From Fibrobacter sp. (GTDB lineage: Bacteria > Fibrobacterota > Fibrobacteria > Fibrobacterales > Fibrobacteraceae): DNA of 10,284 nucleotides. Where the stretch lies: assembly GCA_016295375.1 (NCBI GenBank), contig JAEDLI010000087.1:1-10284 (forward strand), read 5' to 3'. The translations under genes and the position numbers were made by a program. Under the pieces are notes generated by a model. It was not told where the DNA came from. It saw only the letters and a list, made by a program, of their open reading frames with translations, and did no database searches. Shown piece by piece: positions 1 through 6,751 of the stretch (positions are counted from its first letter, which is position 1; each line of letters starts with the position of its first letter).

Positions 1-1
1 G

Positions 2-1249
2 GACCGTGGCCGCGTGCGTTGTTGGGATTTCCCCTACGACAAGTTCGTGCAGTTGAGGGACCAGGCTCTGGCCGAAGAGGAAAAGGCCAACGCCCTTTTC
101 GACAAGAAACTGGCCGAAGAAGAAGTCTGGATCCGCAAAGGAATCCAGGCCCGCCGCACCAGGAACGAAGGCCGGGTCCGGGCCCTTATCAAGATGCGTG
201 AAGAACGGGCGGCTCGGCGCTCTCGCGTGGGGAACGTGAACATGCAGATAACTGAGGCAGAAAAGTCCGGCCGCCTGGTGGCTCGCCTTACCGACGTGAA
301 CTATTCCTACGACGGTTCGCCTCTGATCAGTAACCTCACCACGGAAATTTTCCGTGGAGACCGCATAGGAATCGTTGGGCCCAACGGTTCGGGAAAGACC
401 ACGCTTTTGCGCCTGATTCTGGGCGAACTCAAGCCCGACACCGGCGAAGTACGCCTCGGCACGAACTTGCAAATCGCCTATTTCGACCAGATGCGTACAA
501 GGCTCCGCGAAGACAAGGCGCTGGTGGAAAACATCGGCGACGGCCAGGCCTACATTACGCTGAACGGCGTGAAGCGCCATGTGCTGAGTTACCTGCAGGA
601 TTTTTTGTTTTCGGCGGACAGGGCCCGTGGTCCTATCAGAGCTCTTTCGGGCGGTGAACGGAACCGTCTGCTGCTGGCCTGCCTCTTTAGCCACCCCAGC
701 AACGTGCTAGTGCTGGACGAGCCTACCAACGATTTGGACATGGAAACTCTGGACCTGCTGGCGGACCTGATTGCGGATTACAAGGGAACGGTTTTGACAG
801 TAAGTCACGACCGGGCGTTTTTGGATTCGGTGGCTACGGAGATTCTGGCCATCGAAGAAAACGGGAATGTCTTTGAAGCGGTGGGTGGCTACAGCGATTA
901 CGAGGCCAACCGGAAACAGCGTGAAAAGGAAGCCGCCAGCGCAGCCCGTGCCTTGGCCGAAAGGGAACAGACTCGAGGCCAGCAGGGCTCCGTCGCTGCG
1001 AGAGCTACCCCTGCCGAGGCGCCAAAAAAGAAAAAGCGCAGTTACAACGAGGAGCGGGAATTCGCCGCCCTGCCTGAAAAAATCGAGACCCTGGAAGCGG
1101 AAATCGCCCAGCGCCAGACGGAACTTTCGAAGCCCGAAGTTTATACCAATGCGGCCCGGATTGTGGAGCTGCAGGGGGAGATTGCGGAACGGGAGGCTGC
1201 TTTGGAACGCGCTTACCAGCGTTTTGAGGAATTGGACGCCCTGGGATAG
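2..1249 (+). CDS. uup: ABC-F family ATPase, Uup-like (5' end missing)
   Basis: This soluble ABC-F ATPase has no membrane domain. E. coli Uup binds branched DNA and suppresses transposon excision; other ABC-F proteins act on ribosomes. The reading frame is open to the first base (D-R-G-R before the GTG at 14), so the gene begins upstream and only the end of the first ABC domain is present. The interdomain linker contains the Uup-typical WIRKGIQARRTRNEGRVRAL (about 129-188). The second ABC domain is complete: Walker A GPNGSGKTT near 377-403, signature LSGGE at 644-658, Walker B VLVLDEPTNDLD at 704-739, and H-loop VSHDRAFLD at 800-826. A Lys-rich stretch (1021-1038) and a charged C-terminal coiled coil (about 1040-1246) match the DNA-binding tail of Uup and argue against EttA. 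It ends with TAG. No partner gene follows. Family assignment is firm; the cellular role is inferred from homologues. Confidence 0.93.
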   Translation, partial: DRGRVRCWDFPYDKFVQLRDQALAEEEKANALFDKKLAEEEVWIRKGIQARRTRNEGRVRALIKMREERAARRSRVGNVNMQITEAEKSGRLVARLTDVNYSYDGSPLISNLTTEIFRGDRIGIVGPNGSGKTTLLRLILGELKPDTGEVRLGTNLQIAYFDQMRTRLREDKALVENIGDGQAYITLNGVKRHVLSYLQDFLFSADRARGPIRALSGGERNRLLLACLFSHPSNVLVLDEPTNDLDMETLDLLADLIADYKGTVLTVSHDRAFLDSVATEILAIEENGNVFEAVGGYSDYEANRKQREKEAASAARALAEREQTRGQQGSVAARATPAEAPKKKKRSYNEEREFAALPEKIETLEAEIAQRQTELSKPEVYTNAARIVELQGEIAEREAALERAYQRFEELDALG

Positions 1250-1260
1250 TCGGGCGAGCC

Positions 1261-1276
1261 TGTGATTTAAATCACA
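1261..1276. promoter_or_regulatory. Perfect palindrome, CRP/HcpR-like operator candidate
   Basis: TGTGATTTAAATCACA is a perfect 16-base inverted repeat matching the TGTGA-N6-TCACA pattern bound by CRP/FNR-superfamily regulators; HcpR-type sites have nearly the same core. It lies 53 bases upstream of the ATG at 1330 and just before a T-rich promoter-like stretch, so it could control the exported protein gene. It could also fold into a 6-bp hairpin with a TTAA loop. The stem is AT-rich and the T7 run starts 6 bases later, so it would be a weak terminator for the upstream ABC-F gene. The regulator is not in the window. Confidence 0.5.
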
Positions 1277-1282
1277 ATCGTA

Positions 1283-1300
1283 TTTTTTTATTACATTTTG
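1283..1300 (+). promoter_or_regulatory. Promoter candidate, T7 plus TACATTTTG
   Basis: A run of seven T (1283-1289) is followed two bases later by TACATTTTG (1292-1300), about 30 bases upstream of the ATG at 1330. The same arrangement (T7, one base, TAAATTTTG) precedes the decarboxylase operon. It resembles the TAnnTTTG -7 element known from Bacteroidota, a sister phylum. The shared pattern is visible; its promoter function is inferred. Confidence 0.35.
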
Positions 1301-1317
1301 GCCAGATGGGAAATCAT

Positions 1318-1323
1318 AAGAGG
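1318..1323 (+). promoter_or_regulatory. Ribosome binding site that sets the start at 1330
   Basis: AAGAGG sits six bases upstream of the ATG at 1330. The in-frame ATG at 1306 has no such sequence before it, and starting there would put MGNHKRSN ahead of the natural lysine-rich start of the signal peptide. This favours 1330 as the true start. Confidence 0.6.
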
Positions 1324-1329
1324 TCAAAT

Positions 1330-4014
1330 ATGATAAAAAAGATGATTTCGTTTGGCGCGCTATGCGCTCTGGTTTCTACCGTTTCTGCCGCAACTACGGT
1401 CTGGACTGAAGACGGTCCCGGTGAAAAGGCTCCGGCGTACTGGTACACTTATACGGATGGTACGGGGGCTTCAATTGACACTTCTACCACCGCAGAAAAT
1501 GTCAAGGTTGCCAGGATGACGGCCAAGGCAGGCAATGCAATAAATAGTGCTGGTTTGGCTTTTGCTTGGGAACAGGGTGAAAACACCTATACGAGTCTTG
1601 CAAGTTATGCCGGTGTGTGCATGACATACAGTGCAACTGCTCCACTCCGTATGGACTTTAAGCAGACCACCATTACAGACTATAATTACTATGGGGCAGA
1701 ACTTGCGAAGACAAGCGGTTTTGTGAAGACCTTTGTTGCCTTTAGCAGTCTTAAGCAGGGTTGGAAATCAACCGCTGTTTCTTGGAACGTCAATCGGCAG
1801 TCAGGGGTTCAATTTAGTTTCAAGAACACTCATGCGACGGCCTCGGTCAGTTCTACCACTTTCCAGTTGAAAAGTTTTATCCTTGGCAATGAATGTGAAA
1901 CCTTTGCCCCTGTTCTGGTAGAAGGTGTCAAAAGCCCTGGTTCTTTGACCTTGAACGAGGGGAACGTGCATTCTCTGGACTTGACGGAAATTTTTGTGGA
2001 TCCGGATGGCGAGGCTCTTACCTATACGGTGTCGATTCTGGCGGAGAATGCGGGTGACGTGGTACTTGCCGATGACCAGTACAATACCACTCATGTGCTG
2101 AATCTGAAAACAGGCCCTAATCCTAAGGGTGGTGCCAGGGTGACTGTTACGGCGAAAGATCCGACCAACAAGACTGCTGTCTATGAACTGGATGTAACTA
2201 CGGTTGACGGAGAAAATGCTCCGGTGGCTGTAAATGACAGCTACACGACCCAGGAAGAAAAGACCTTGACCGTCGATTTCAGGAATTTCGTGACGGTAAA
2301 TGATGACGATGCCGATGGCGACAAGTATGTGCCAGAACTCGTTACGTCGGTTAGTCACGGAACCCTGTATTTTGACGTAGAAAATGGGGGATTTACCTAT
2401 ACCCCGGCAAAGGATTTCTTTGGCGAAGACGCTTTTACGTACCAGTTGAAGGAATTGCCCCGTGATGGAGATGACAGCTACGGAGTCAAAACGAGTAACG
2501 TGGCTACGGTAACTATTTTCGTTACGAATGTAGATGACCCCATCCAGGTGGAAGTGGTTAATCCGACATTCAAGATAGGTTCGGACGAATACGAACTGAT
2601 GAAAGATACGGTGGAAGTGAATGAAGACTTCAGTTCGTTTACGGTCAAGATTTCCACTACCGATGTTGTCTTTAGCGACCCGGACGTGACTGCAGCGTCG
2701 TTGCAAGTGAAGGCGATGTCTAGCGGGGTTGTGAGTGTTGATGCCGGAGAATACAACGGAAACTACCTGATTATGGTGGATGCTGTAGAAGATTCAAATG
2801 GCGTTGCCAAGGTGACACTGTTTGCAGCTGACAATGGCGATACCGCAAGTGTGTGGTTCTTTGTAAAGGTGAACTCCGTGGTAGATCCACCTGTGGCTTT
2901 CAATGACGCCTATACCGTGGTGCAGGATTCCGTGAACAAGATTGCCGCTAGCAAGGGCGTTCTTGCAAACGACGTGAACCCCGACGGAAAGACAACTCTC
3001 AAGGCCTATTTGGTGGCAGATGCCAGCAAGGGCAAGGTGACACTTGCCGAAGACGGTTCATTTACCTATGCTGCGGGCAAGGAGGAAGGCTCTGATTCGT
3101 TCACCTACTATATCGTGAATGCCGAAGGAGTTGAGTCTGAACTGGCCACTGTTACGCTGACGGTTGCTCACAAGAACCTGCCGCCCCAGATTGTTGCTGG
3201 CGTTGCTGACACCGTTGGAAACCTTCTTAGCTCTTTGACGGAGGATTTTACTAGTATCAAGAGGTATACTGCAGCCGAAATAAAGAGCTGGTTTGAAGAT
3301 GATGAAGATGCCAATCTGGTGTTCTCTGTTCGGACTGACGATAGCCTGCTTGCCCCGACCATGGTGAACGGAATGTTGCAAATCAAGTCTGTCAAGGATG
3401 CCTGCGGTGATGCCCAAGTCATTGTGATTGCCGCGGACACCAAGGGGGCGAAGACCGAACTTGCAATACCAGCGAAGATTACCTGCGTGAACGACAAGCC
3501 TGTTCTTGCAAAATACTACGATTCGCTATATGTAGGAACGGAGCCTGTCTTTACCAAGGCCTTTGACCTCAAACAGTGGATTTCGGACCCTGATGGCGAC
3601 GAACTCCATTACGAGGTGTATGCGGTAAGTGCATCCGATACGTACATTTCGTGGACTATAGATGGAGATAATCTGGTATTGTCTTCACTGGATGGTGTTG
3701 TACTTGAACCGGGTAAAATGCTGTCTATAAAGGTCGTTGCATCTGATGCTTCGTTGAATGCCTCGATTTCCTTTGCCGTGTTTGCAAAGGACGCTCCTCC
3801 GGCCGGGATTGTTCCGCGGATTGCAACCCCGAAGGCCAATTGGCAGGGGGCAATCCAAGCTAGTCGCGGTGCTGTGGCGCTGTTCGATATGCAGGGCCGC
3901 GTAATGTGGAAGGCCAAGCTCCCGGTCAGCGAAGCCGACGTGCGTAACGCCGCCGCTCAGGTGCAAGGCCGCAAGATCCTGATGGTAAATCGCCAGAGCT
4001 GGACGATTAAATAG
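1330..4014 (+). CDS. Exported multi-domain cadherin-like/Big-like protein with C-terminal sorting-type tail
   Basis: This 894-residue protein begins with a signal peptide (MIKKM, then a hydrophobic stretch, VSA near residue 20). Residues about 22-185 form a beta-rich domain (YWYTYTDG, YAGVCMTY, QFSF, ending LGNEC) resembling the carbohydrate-binding-like N-terminal domains of Fibrobacter secreted proteins. Five or so tandem Ig/cadherin-like domains follow, starting near residues 192, 296, 402, 518, 616 and 721; they carry DPDGE/DPDGD turns, and two are of the Big_9/VCBS type (NDSYTTQEE...GGFTYTPAKDFFGEDAFTY and NDAYTVVQDS...DGSFTYAAG). The last 70 residues contain VALFDMQGRVMWKA, a T9SS-like or Fibrobacter C-terminal sorting pattern. 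No catalytic domain is seen, so it is probably a surface or secreted adhesion/binding protein. A candidate operator and promoter lie directly upstream. The gene is transcribed convergently with ackA. Its ligand cannot be read from the sequence. Confidence 0.82.
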   Translation: MIKKMISFGALCALVSTVSAATTVWTEDGPGEKAPAYWYTYTDGTGASIDTSTTAENVKVARMTAKAGNAINSAGLAFAWEQGENTYTSLASYAGVCMTYSATAPLRMDFKQTTITDYNYYGAELAKTSGFVKTFVAFSSLKQGWKSTAVSWNVNRQSGVQFSFKNTHATASVSSTTFQLKSFILGNECETFAPVLVEGVKSPGSLTLNEGNVHSLDLTEIFVDPDGEALTYTVSILAENAGDVVLADDQYNTTHVLNLKTGPNPKGGARVTVTAKDPTNKTAVYELDVTTVDGENAPVAVNDSYTTQEEKTLTVDFRNFVTVNDDDADGDKYVPELVTSVSHGTLYFDVENGGFTYTPAKDFFGEDAFTYQLKELPRDGDDSYGVKTSNVATVTIFVTNVDDPIQVEVVNPTFKIGSDEYELMKDTVEVNEDFSSFTVKISTTDVVFSDPDVTAASLQVKAMSSGVVSVDAGEYNGNYLIMVDAVEDSNGVAKVTLFAADNGDTASVWFFVKVNSVVDPPVAFNDAYTVVQDSVNKIAASKGVLANDVNPDGKTTLKAYLVADASKGKVTLAEDGSFTYAAGKEEGSDSFTYYIVNAEGVESELATVTLTVAHKNLPPQIVAGVADTVGNLLSSLTEDFTSIKRYTAAEIKSWFEDDEDANLVFSVRTDDSLLAPTMVNGMLQIKSVKDACGDAQVIVIAADTKGAKTELAIPAKITCVNDKPVLAKYYDSLYVGTEPVFTKAFDLKQWISDPDGDELHYEVYAVSASDTYISWTIDGDNLVLSSLDGVVLEPGKMLSIKVVASDASLNASISFAVFAKDAPPAGIVPRIATPKANWQGAIQASRGAVALFDMQGRVMWKAKLPVSEADVRNAAAQVQGRKILMVNRQSWTIK

Positions 4015-4024
4015 ACGAAAGAAC

Positions 4025-4037
4025 GGGCCTACGGCCC
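4025..4037 (+). terminator. Short GC hairpin after the exported protein gene
   Basis: GGGCC-TAC-GGCCC forms a 5-bp stem ten bases after the stop of the exported protein gene. No T-run follows immediately; the nearest is TTTTT at 4058-4062. It may contribute to transcript end formation or 3' protection, but it is not a textbook intrinsic terminator. Confidence 0.3.
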
Positions 4038-4083
4038 TACAGACGAAAGACGAGAGATTTTTCGTAACGAAAGTTTAAAAGAA

Positions 4084-4106
4084 AGGGCTCCGCTAAGCGG
4101 AGCCTT
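4084..4106 (-). terminator. Intrinsic terminator, likely for ackA
   Basis: GGCTCCGC-TAA-GCGGAGCC (4086-4104) is a perfect 8-bp stem, extended by a G-U and an A-T pair. Read on the minus strand, downstream of the ackA stop, it is followed by CTTTCTTTTAAAC, a T-rich tail. On the plus strand it is followed by TTCTCTCG, so it may also help stop transcription from the exported protein gene. Confidence 0.7.
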
Positions 4107-4148
4107 CTCTCGTCTGTAGCCGCAGAGCGGCGTTCTCTCGTCTCTCGT

Positions 4149-5321
4149 CTATTTCACCAGTGCTTCGGTGTCCAGCGCGATGAGCAGTTCTTCGTTCGTT
4201 GCAACGACCATCGCGGTCGGGGTGCCGTCCTTGCTAATGATGTGGCCGGATTCCTTGCCGTTTTTTTCGTTGCGGGCTTCGTCGATCTGGTAGCCGAGAA
4301 TCTTGAGGTTGTCCATCGCCATCTTGCGGACAAGCTTGCTGTTCTCGCCGATACCGCCGGTGAATACGAGCGCATCGATGCGGGGGAGTGCCATGGCGAT
4401 GCCGCCGATTTCGCGGGTGAGCCTGTAGGCAAACGTTTCGAGGGCAATCTGTGCGCCGACGTGGCCTTCGCTTGCGGCCTGCGTCAGGGTGCGCATGTCG
4501 TTAGAAAGTCCGGAGAGGCCGAGCAGACCCGATTCCTTGTTCACGAGCTTGTCGAGGCGGTCGATGTCGTAGCCGTATTTTTTGCTGATGAAGAAGAGGA
4601 TGGCAGGGTCGATGCTTCCGGAGCGGGTGCCCATGATGAGGCCCTCGAGCGGAGTGAAGCCCATGGTGGTATCAACGCACTGGCCGTTCAGAATGGCGGA
4701 GCAGCTGGAACCGTTACCGAGGTGAGCCGTGATGAAGCAGCAGTCTTCCGGCTTCTTGCCCAAGATCTTGGCGGCTTCGCCGGTCACGAAGCGGTGGCTT
4801 GTACCATGTGCGCCGTAGCGGCGAATCTTGTCTTCTTCGTAGAACTTGTAGGGGATGCCGTAGAGGTAAGCCTTGCGCGGCATGGTCTGGTGGAAGGCGG
4901 TGTCGAACACGGCGACCTGCGGGAGGCCCGGGAAGAACTTGGTGGCGCATTCCATGCCGGTGGCGTGTGCGGGTTCGTGCAGCGGGGCGAACAGCGTGAT
5001 GCTGCGGATATAGTCGATGACTTCCTGCGTCACCTTTTCGCTCTTGACGTACTTGCCGCCGTGCACCACGCGGTGGCCGATGGCTTCAATCGTGTCGGTG
5101 AGTTTCTGTTCGGCGAGGAACTTCTGGACTTCGGCGACGGCTTCGGCGTGCGTGGGGCAGTCGAAATTGAAGTCGATGTTGCCGACCGGGCCCTTGGCCT
5201 TGACGTGGCCATTTACGCCGATATTTTCGACGAGGCCGCTGGAGATGGATTCTTTGGTCTGGGTGTCGATGACAGCGAACTTGACCGAGGAGCTGCCGCA
5301 ATTAAGAACGAGTACGCGCAT
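4149..5321 (-). CDS. ackA: Acetate kinase
   Basis: AckA catalyses acetyl phosphate + ADP to acetate + ATP in the cytoplasm, the last step of acetate fermentation. The 390-residue length is normal for the family, and all hallmark parts are present: LVLNCGSSSVKF near the start (N7, S10, S12), GHRVVHGG (R84), VFDTAFH (D140), YGAHGTSHRFV (H172), TAHLGNGSSCSAI, GTRSGSIDPA (R233), VFTGGIGENS near 319, and TNEEL (E378). These match the residues shown to be needed in Methanosarcina acetate kinase. The ATG at 5319-5321 gives the conserved N-terminus, though no strong ribosome binding site precedes it. The gene is alone: no phosphotransacetylase (pta) gene lies next to it on its strand, unlike the common ackA-pta arrangement. 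It ends with TAG and is followed by a good terminator. It is complete with no lesion. Confidence 0.98.
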   Translation of the reverse strand: MRVLVLNCGSSSVKFAVIDTQTKESISSGLVENIGVNGHVKAKGPVGNIDFNFDCPTHAEAVAEVQKFLAEQKLTDTIEAIGHRVVHGGKYVKSEKVTQEVIDYIRSITLFAPLHEPAHATGMECATKFFPGLPQVAVFDTAFHQTMPRKAYLYGIPYKFYEEDKIRRYGAHGTSHRFVTGEAAKILGKKPEDCCFITAHLGNGSSCSAILNGQCVDTTMGFTPLEGLIMGTRSGSIDPAILFFISKKYGYDIDRLDKLVNKESGLLGLSGLSNDMRTLTQAASEGHVGAQIALETFAYRLTREIGGIAMALPRIDALVFTGGIGENSKLVRKMAMDNLKILGYQIDEARNEKNGKESGHIISKDGTPTAMVVATNEELLIALDTEALVK

Positions 5322-5327
5322 AGTTAC

Positions 5328-5362
5328 TTAGGGGTTAGGATTTAGGGCCTAGGGGCTAGGGA
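5328..5362. repeat. Five tandem heptads YTAGGRN
   Basis: TTAGGGG, TTAGGAT, TTAGGGC, CTAGGGG and CTAGGGA follow each other without gaps, directly upstream of the ackA start codon. The period is exactly seven bases. Read on the ackA strand it becomes a C-rich 5' leader. Similar TAGGGG-rich strings are a recollection from Fibrobacter intergenic regions, not something tested here. Confidence 0.7.
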
Positions 5363-5363
5363 C

Positions 5364-5407
5364 GTTATCCTGAGCGGAGTCCGTAGGACGATGTCGAAGA
5401 ATCTAGA
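5364..5407. repeat. TCCTGAGCGGAGTC-type dispersed intergenic repeat
   Basis: The stretch starting GTTATCCTGAGCGGAGTCC and ending ATGTCGAAGAATCTAGA resembles the common intergenic element ATCCTGAGCGAAGTCGAAGGATCTAG found in many bacterial genomes, with about 12 extra bases in the middle. It contains the hairpin GTCC-GTA-GGAC (5379-5389). It directly abuts the heptad repeat. Confidence 0.5.
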
Positions 5408-5435
5408 CCGGATTTTTAATTTGCATCAGGAATAA

Positions 5436-5446
5436 TAGCATTTTGG
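5436..5446 (+). promoter_or_regulatory. Weak promoter candidate upstream of the PAP2 gene
   Basis: TAGCATTTTGG lies about 45 bases upstream of the PAP2 gene start and is related to the TA(A/C)ATTTTG element found before two other genes in the window, but it lacks the preceding T7 run. A second partial likeness is ACG-A7-CTAAATT just before the start codon. Confidence 0.2.
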
Positions 5447-5491
5447 TTTGGCGTTGGCTTTTGGGGTACGAAAAAAACTAAATTCAAGGCG

Positions 5492-6022
5492 ATGTTCAAG
5501 AAAATCGCAGAGTTTGACAACCGGGTGTCGGTCTATTGGACCAACCGGCATTTTTCGGAGAAGGTAAACGACCGGCTCCGTTTTTATGTGCGGCTTGGTG
5601 ACGGCTACATCTGGGGCGTCTTTGCCCTGTTCGTTCTTGTGATGGTGGGTTGGGAGAAGTTTTTGCCCATTTTGTGGCAGGCCCTGATGGCCCTGGCGGT
5701 AAGCCTCATTATTTACGAGGTGGTAAAGCTGAACACCAAGCGGCCTCGCCCCTTTGCCGCAAATCCGCAAATCAAGGCGGAAGTGCCGCCCCTGGACAAG
5801 TACAGCTTTCCCTCGGGCCACACCATGAACAACTTGGCAGTGGCCAGTGCCGTCTTTTACGGCGTGCCCCGGTACGGCTGGGTTATGCTGATTTTGCCCT
5901 TGACCTGGGGACTCTTGCGGGTGTACTTTGGCGTGCACTGGCTGACGGACATCTTGTGCGGCTTTGTGCTGGGTATCGTGAGCTTTGTGCTTGGCCACTT
6001 GCTGTGGATAACGATTTTCTAA
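5492..6022 (+). CDS. PAP2-family membrane phosphatase
   Basis: This 176-residue integral membrane phosphatase belongs to the PAP2 superfamily, which dephosphorylates lipid phosphates such as phosphatidic acid, phosphatidylglycerophosphate or undecaprenyl pyrophosphate. The three-part active site is complete: K79-X6-R86-P87 (KLNTKRPRP), P107-S-G-H110, and R143-X5-H149-X3-D153 (the last with Leu rather than Ser before Arg). H149 would be the nucleophile and H110 the acid. Hydrophobic segments lie around residues 40-54, 60-78, 115-125, 128-142 and 153-174. AAGG precedes the ATG by only two bases, a short spacing. The next gene starts four bases after the stop, so the two are probably co-transcribed. 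The substrate cannot be told from the sequence; an undecaprenyl pyrophosphate or phospholipid role is equally possible. Confidence 0.9.
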   Translation: MFKKIAEFDNRVSVYWTNRHFSEKVNDRLRFYVRLGDGYIWGVFALFVLVMVGWEKFLPILWQALMALAVSLIIYEVVKLNTKRPRPFAANPQIKAEVPPLDKYSFPSGHTMNNLAVASAVFYGVPRYGWVMLILPLTWGLLRVYFGVHWLTDILCGFVLGIVSFVLGHLLWITIF

Positions 6023-6026
6023 GCCG

Positions 6027-6731
6027 ATGACAAACGACTTTGTAAGTGCTCGGGCATTTTTTGAATCTCTCGCTCCCGACGAGCGGGCTTACCTGCTGGT
6101 GCGGCACGGCGAACGGAACCACATCACGCCAAAGGATCCGGATTACGGTGCCCACGTGGGGCTGACAGAGCGTGGGCGGGAGCAGGCTTTTGCCTTGGGC
6201 CGTTTTGTGCGTGACGGTGGCGAAACGCCCGCCGATGTGTGCTTCTTTTCGAGCCCTGTGGGGCGTTGTGTGGAAACGGCCGAGTTTATCGGCAAGGGTT
6301 GCGGTGTCAAGAACCCCGAGGTAGAAAAACTGGACTGCCTGGCGGAATACTTTGTTCAGAATTACGCCGCCTACGAGGCTGTGCTGCGAGCGGGATTTTA
6401 TGAGGGAATCTGTGAGTGGCTGAGGGCAAACTCCCGTGATGCTGAAGTGACGGAGACGCAAGACTTCGATGCTCCATTTTACCCCCTGGCGGAACGCTCC
6501 GAGGAGATGCTTTCCATGATGCTTGAAAAGGGGCATGCCCGCGTTAACGTGTTCGTGACCCACGACGCCTGGGTGGTGCCCTGCCTTACGCACTTTTGCG
6601 GTCTTAAATTTACGCCCCGGCGTTGGATGAATTTTTTGACCGGGATGGGGGTAGTGGTCGGCAGCGACGGCCAGACTGTCCGGCGGATTGTTCCCGTGAC
6701 AGTACTCCCTACGGGGTGGCTCCTTTTTTAG
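6027..6731 (+). CDS. Histidine phosphatase family protein (phosphoglycerate mutase-like)
   Basis: The 234-residue protein belongs to the histidine phosphatase (branch 1) superfamily, whose members transfer or hydrolyse phosphate through a phosphohistidine. Visible motifs are LLVRHGER at residues 23-30 (H27 nucleophile in RHGE), LTERGREQAFALG near 46-58, FSSPVGRCVETA near 74-85 (second Arg, R80), and VTHDAWV near 178-183 (second His, H179). It has no signal peptide or membrane segment and should be cytoplasmic. The ATG is four bases after the PAP2 stop, so translation is likely coupled. The stop lies only 20 bases before the broken sensor phosphatase gene. The family is clear but the substrate (small phosphoester, sugar phosphate, phosphoprotein) is not; it is not the glycolytic GpmA form by sequence. 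Confidence 0.88.
   Translation: MTNDFVSARAFFESLAPDERAYLLVRHGERNHITPKDPDYGAHVGLTERGREQAFALGRFVRDGGETPADVCFFSSPVGRCVETAEFIGKGCGVKNPEVEKLDCLAEYFVQNYAAYEAVLRAGFYEGICEWLRANSRDAEVTETQDFDAPFYPLAERSEEMLSMMLEKGHARVNVFVTHDAWVVPCLTHFCGLKFTPRRWMNFLTGMGVVVGSDGQTVRRIVPVTVLPTGWLLF
6693..6729 (+). terminator. Weak terminator candidate inside the end of the histidine phosphatase gene
   Basis: CCCGT (6693-6697) can pair with ACGGG (6711-6715), or CCC with GGG around a TAC loop, and a T6 run follows at 6724-6729, overlapping the stop codon. The stems are short and the T-run is eight bases away from them, so this is tentative. Confidence 0.25.
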
Positions 6732-6751
6732 GGGTTTTGCCCGACCAGTCC

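Larger units (their letters stand above)
4014..4150. repeat. Nested inverted repeats between convergent genes
   Basis: The convergent gap is built of short repeats. GACGAAAGA occurs at 4014 and 4042. AGACGAGAGA (4048-4057) has exact reverse complements TCTCTCGTCT at 4106-4115 and 4141-4150. CTACAGACGA (4037-4046) is matched by TCGTCTGTAG (4110-4119). Between and beside these arms lie four hairpins, at 4025-4037, 4060-4072 (TTTCGT-A-ACGAAA), 4086-4104 and 4119-4131 (GCCGC-AGA-GCGGC). The layout suggests a bidirectional termination region or a dispersed repeat family. Confidence 0.65.

Noticed and set aside
707..1327. 206-codon minus-strand open frame over the end of the ABC-F gene
   Set aside because: It covers the Walker B and coiled-coil coding part of a clear ABC-F gene and has no features of its own.
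1801..2706. 300-codon minus-strand open frame inside the exported protein gene
   Set aside because: No motif is seen, and the plus-strand gene with signal peptide and repeated domains explains the DNA.
4242..5345. Long open frame (367 codons) on the plus strand opposite ackA
   Set aside because: ackA is complete with all catalytic motifs on the other strand. The antisense frame has no recognisable motif and an odd Ala/Val/Asp/Glu-rich composition, as expected from the mirror of a GC-biased gene.
6623..6751. Upstream extension of the sensor pseudogene to an ATG at 6623
   Set aside because: This part overlaps the histidine phosphatase coding region in another frame, and its translation (Asp/Arg/Pro-rich) does not look like protein. 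The membrane helix begins at 6752.
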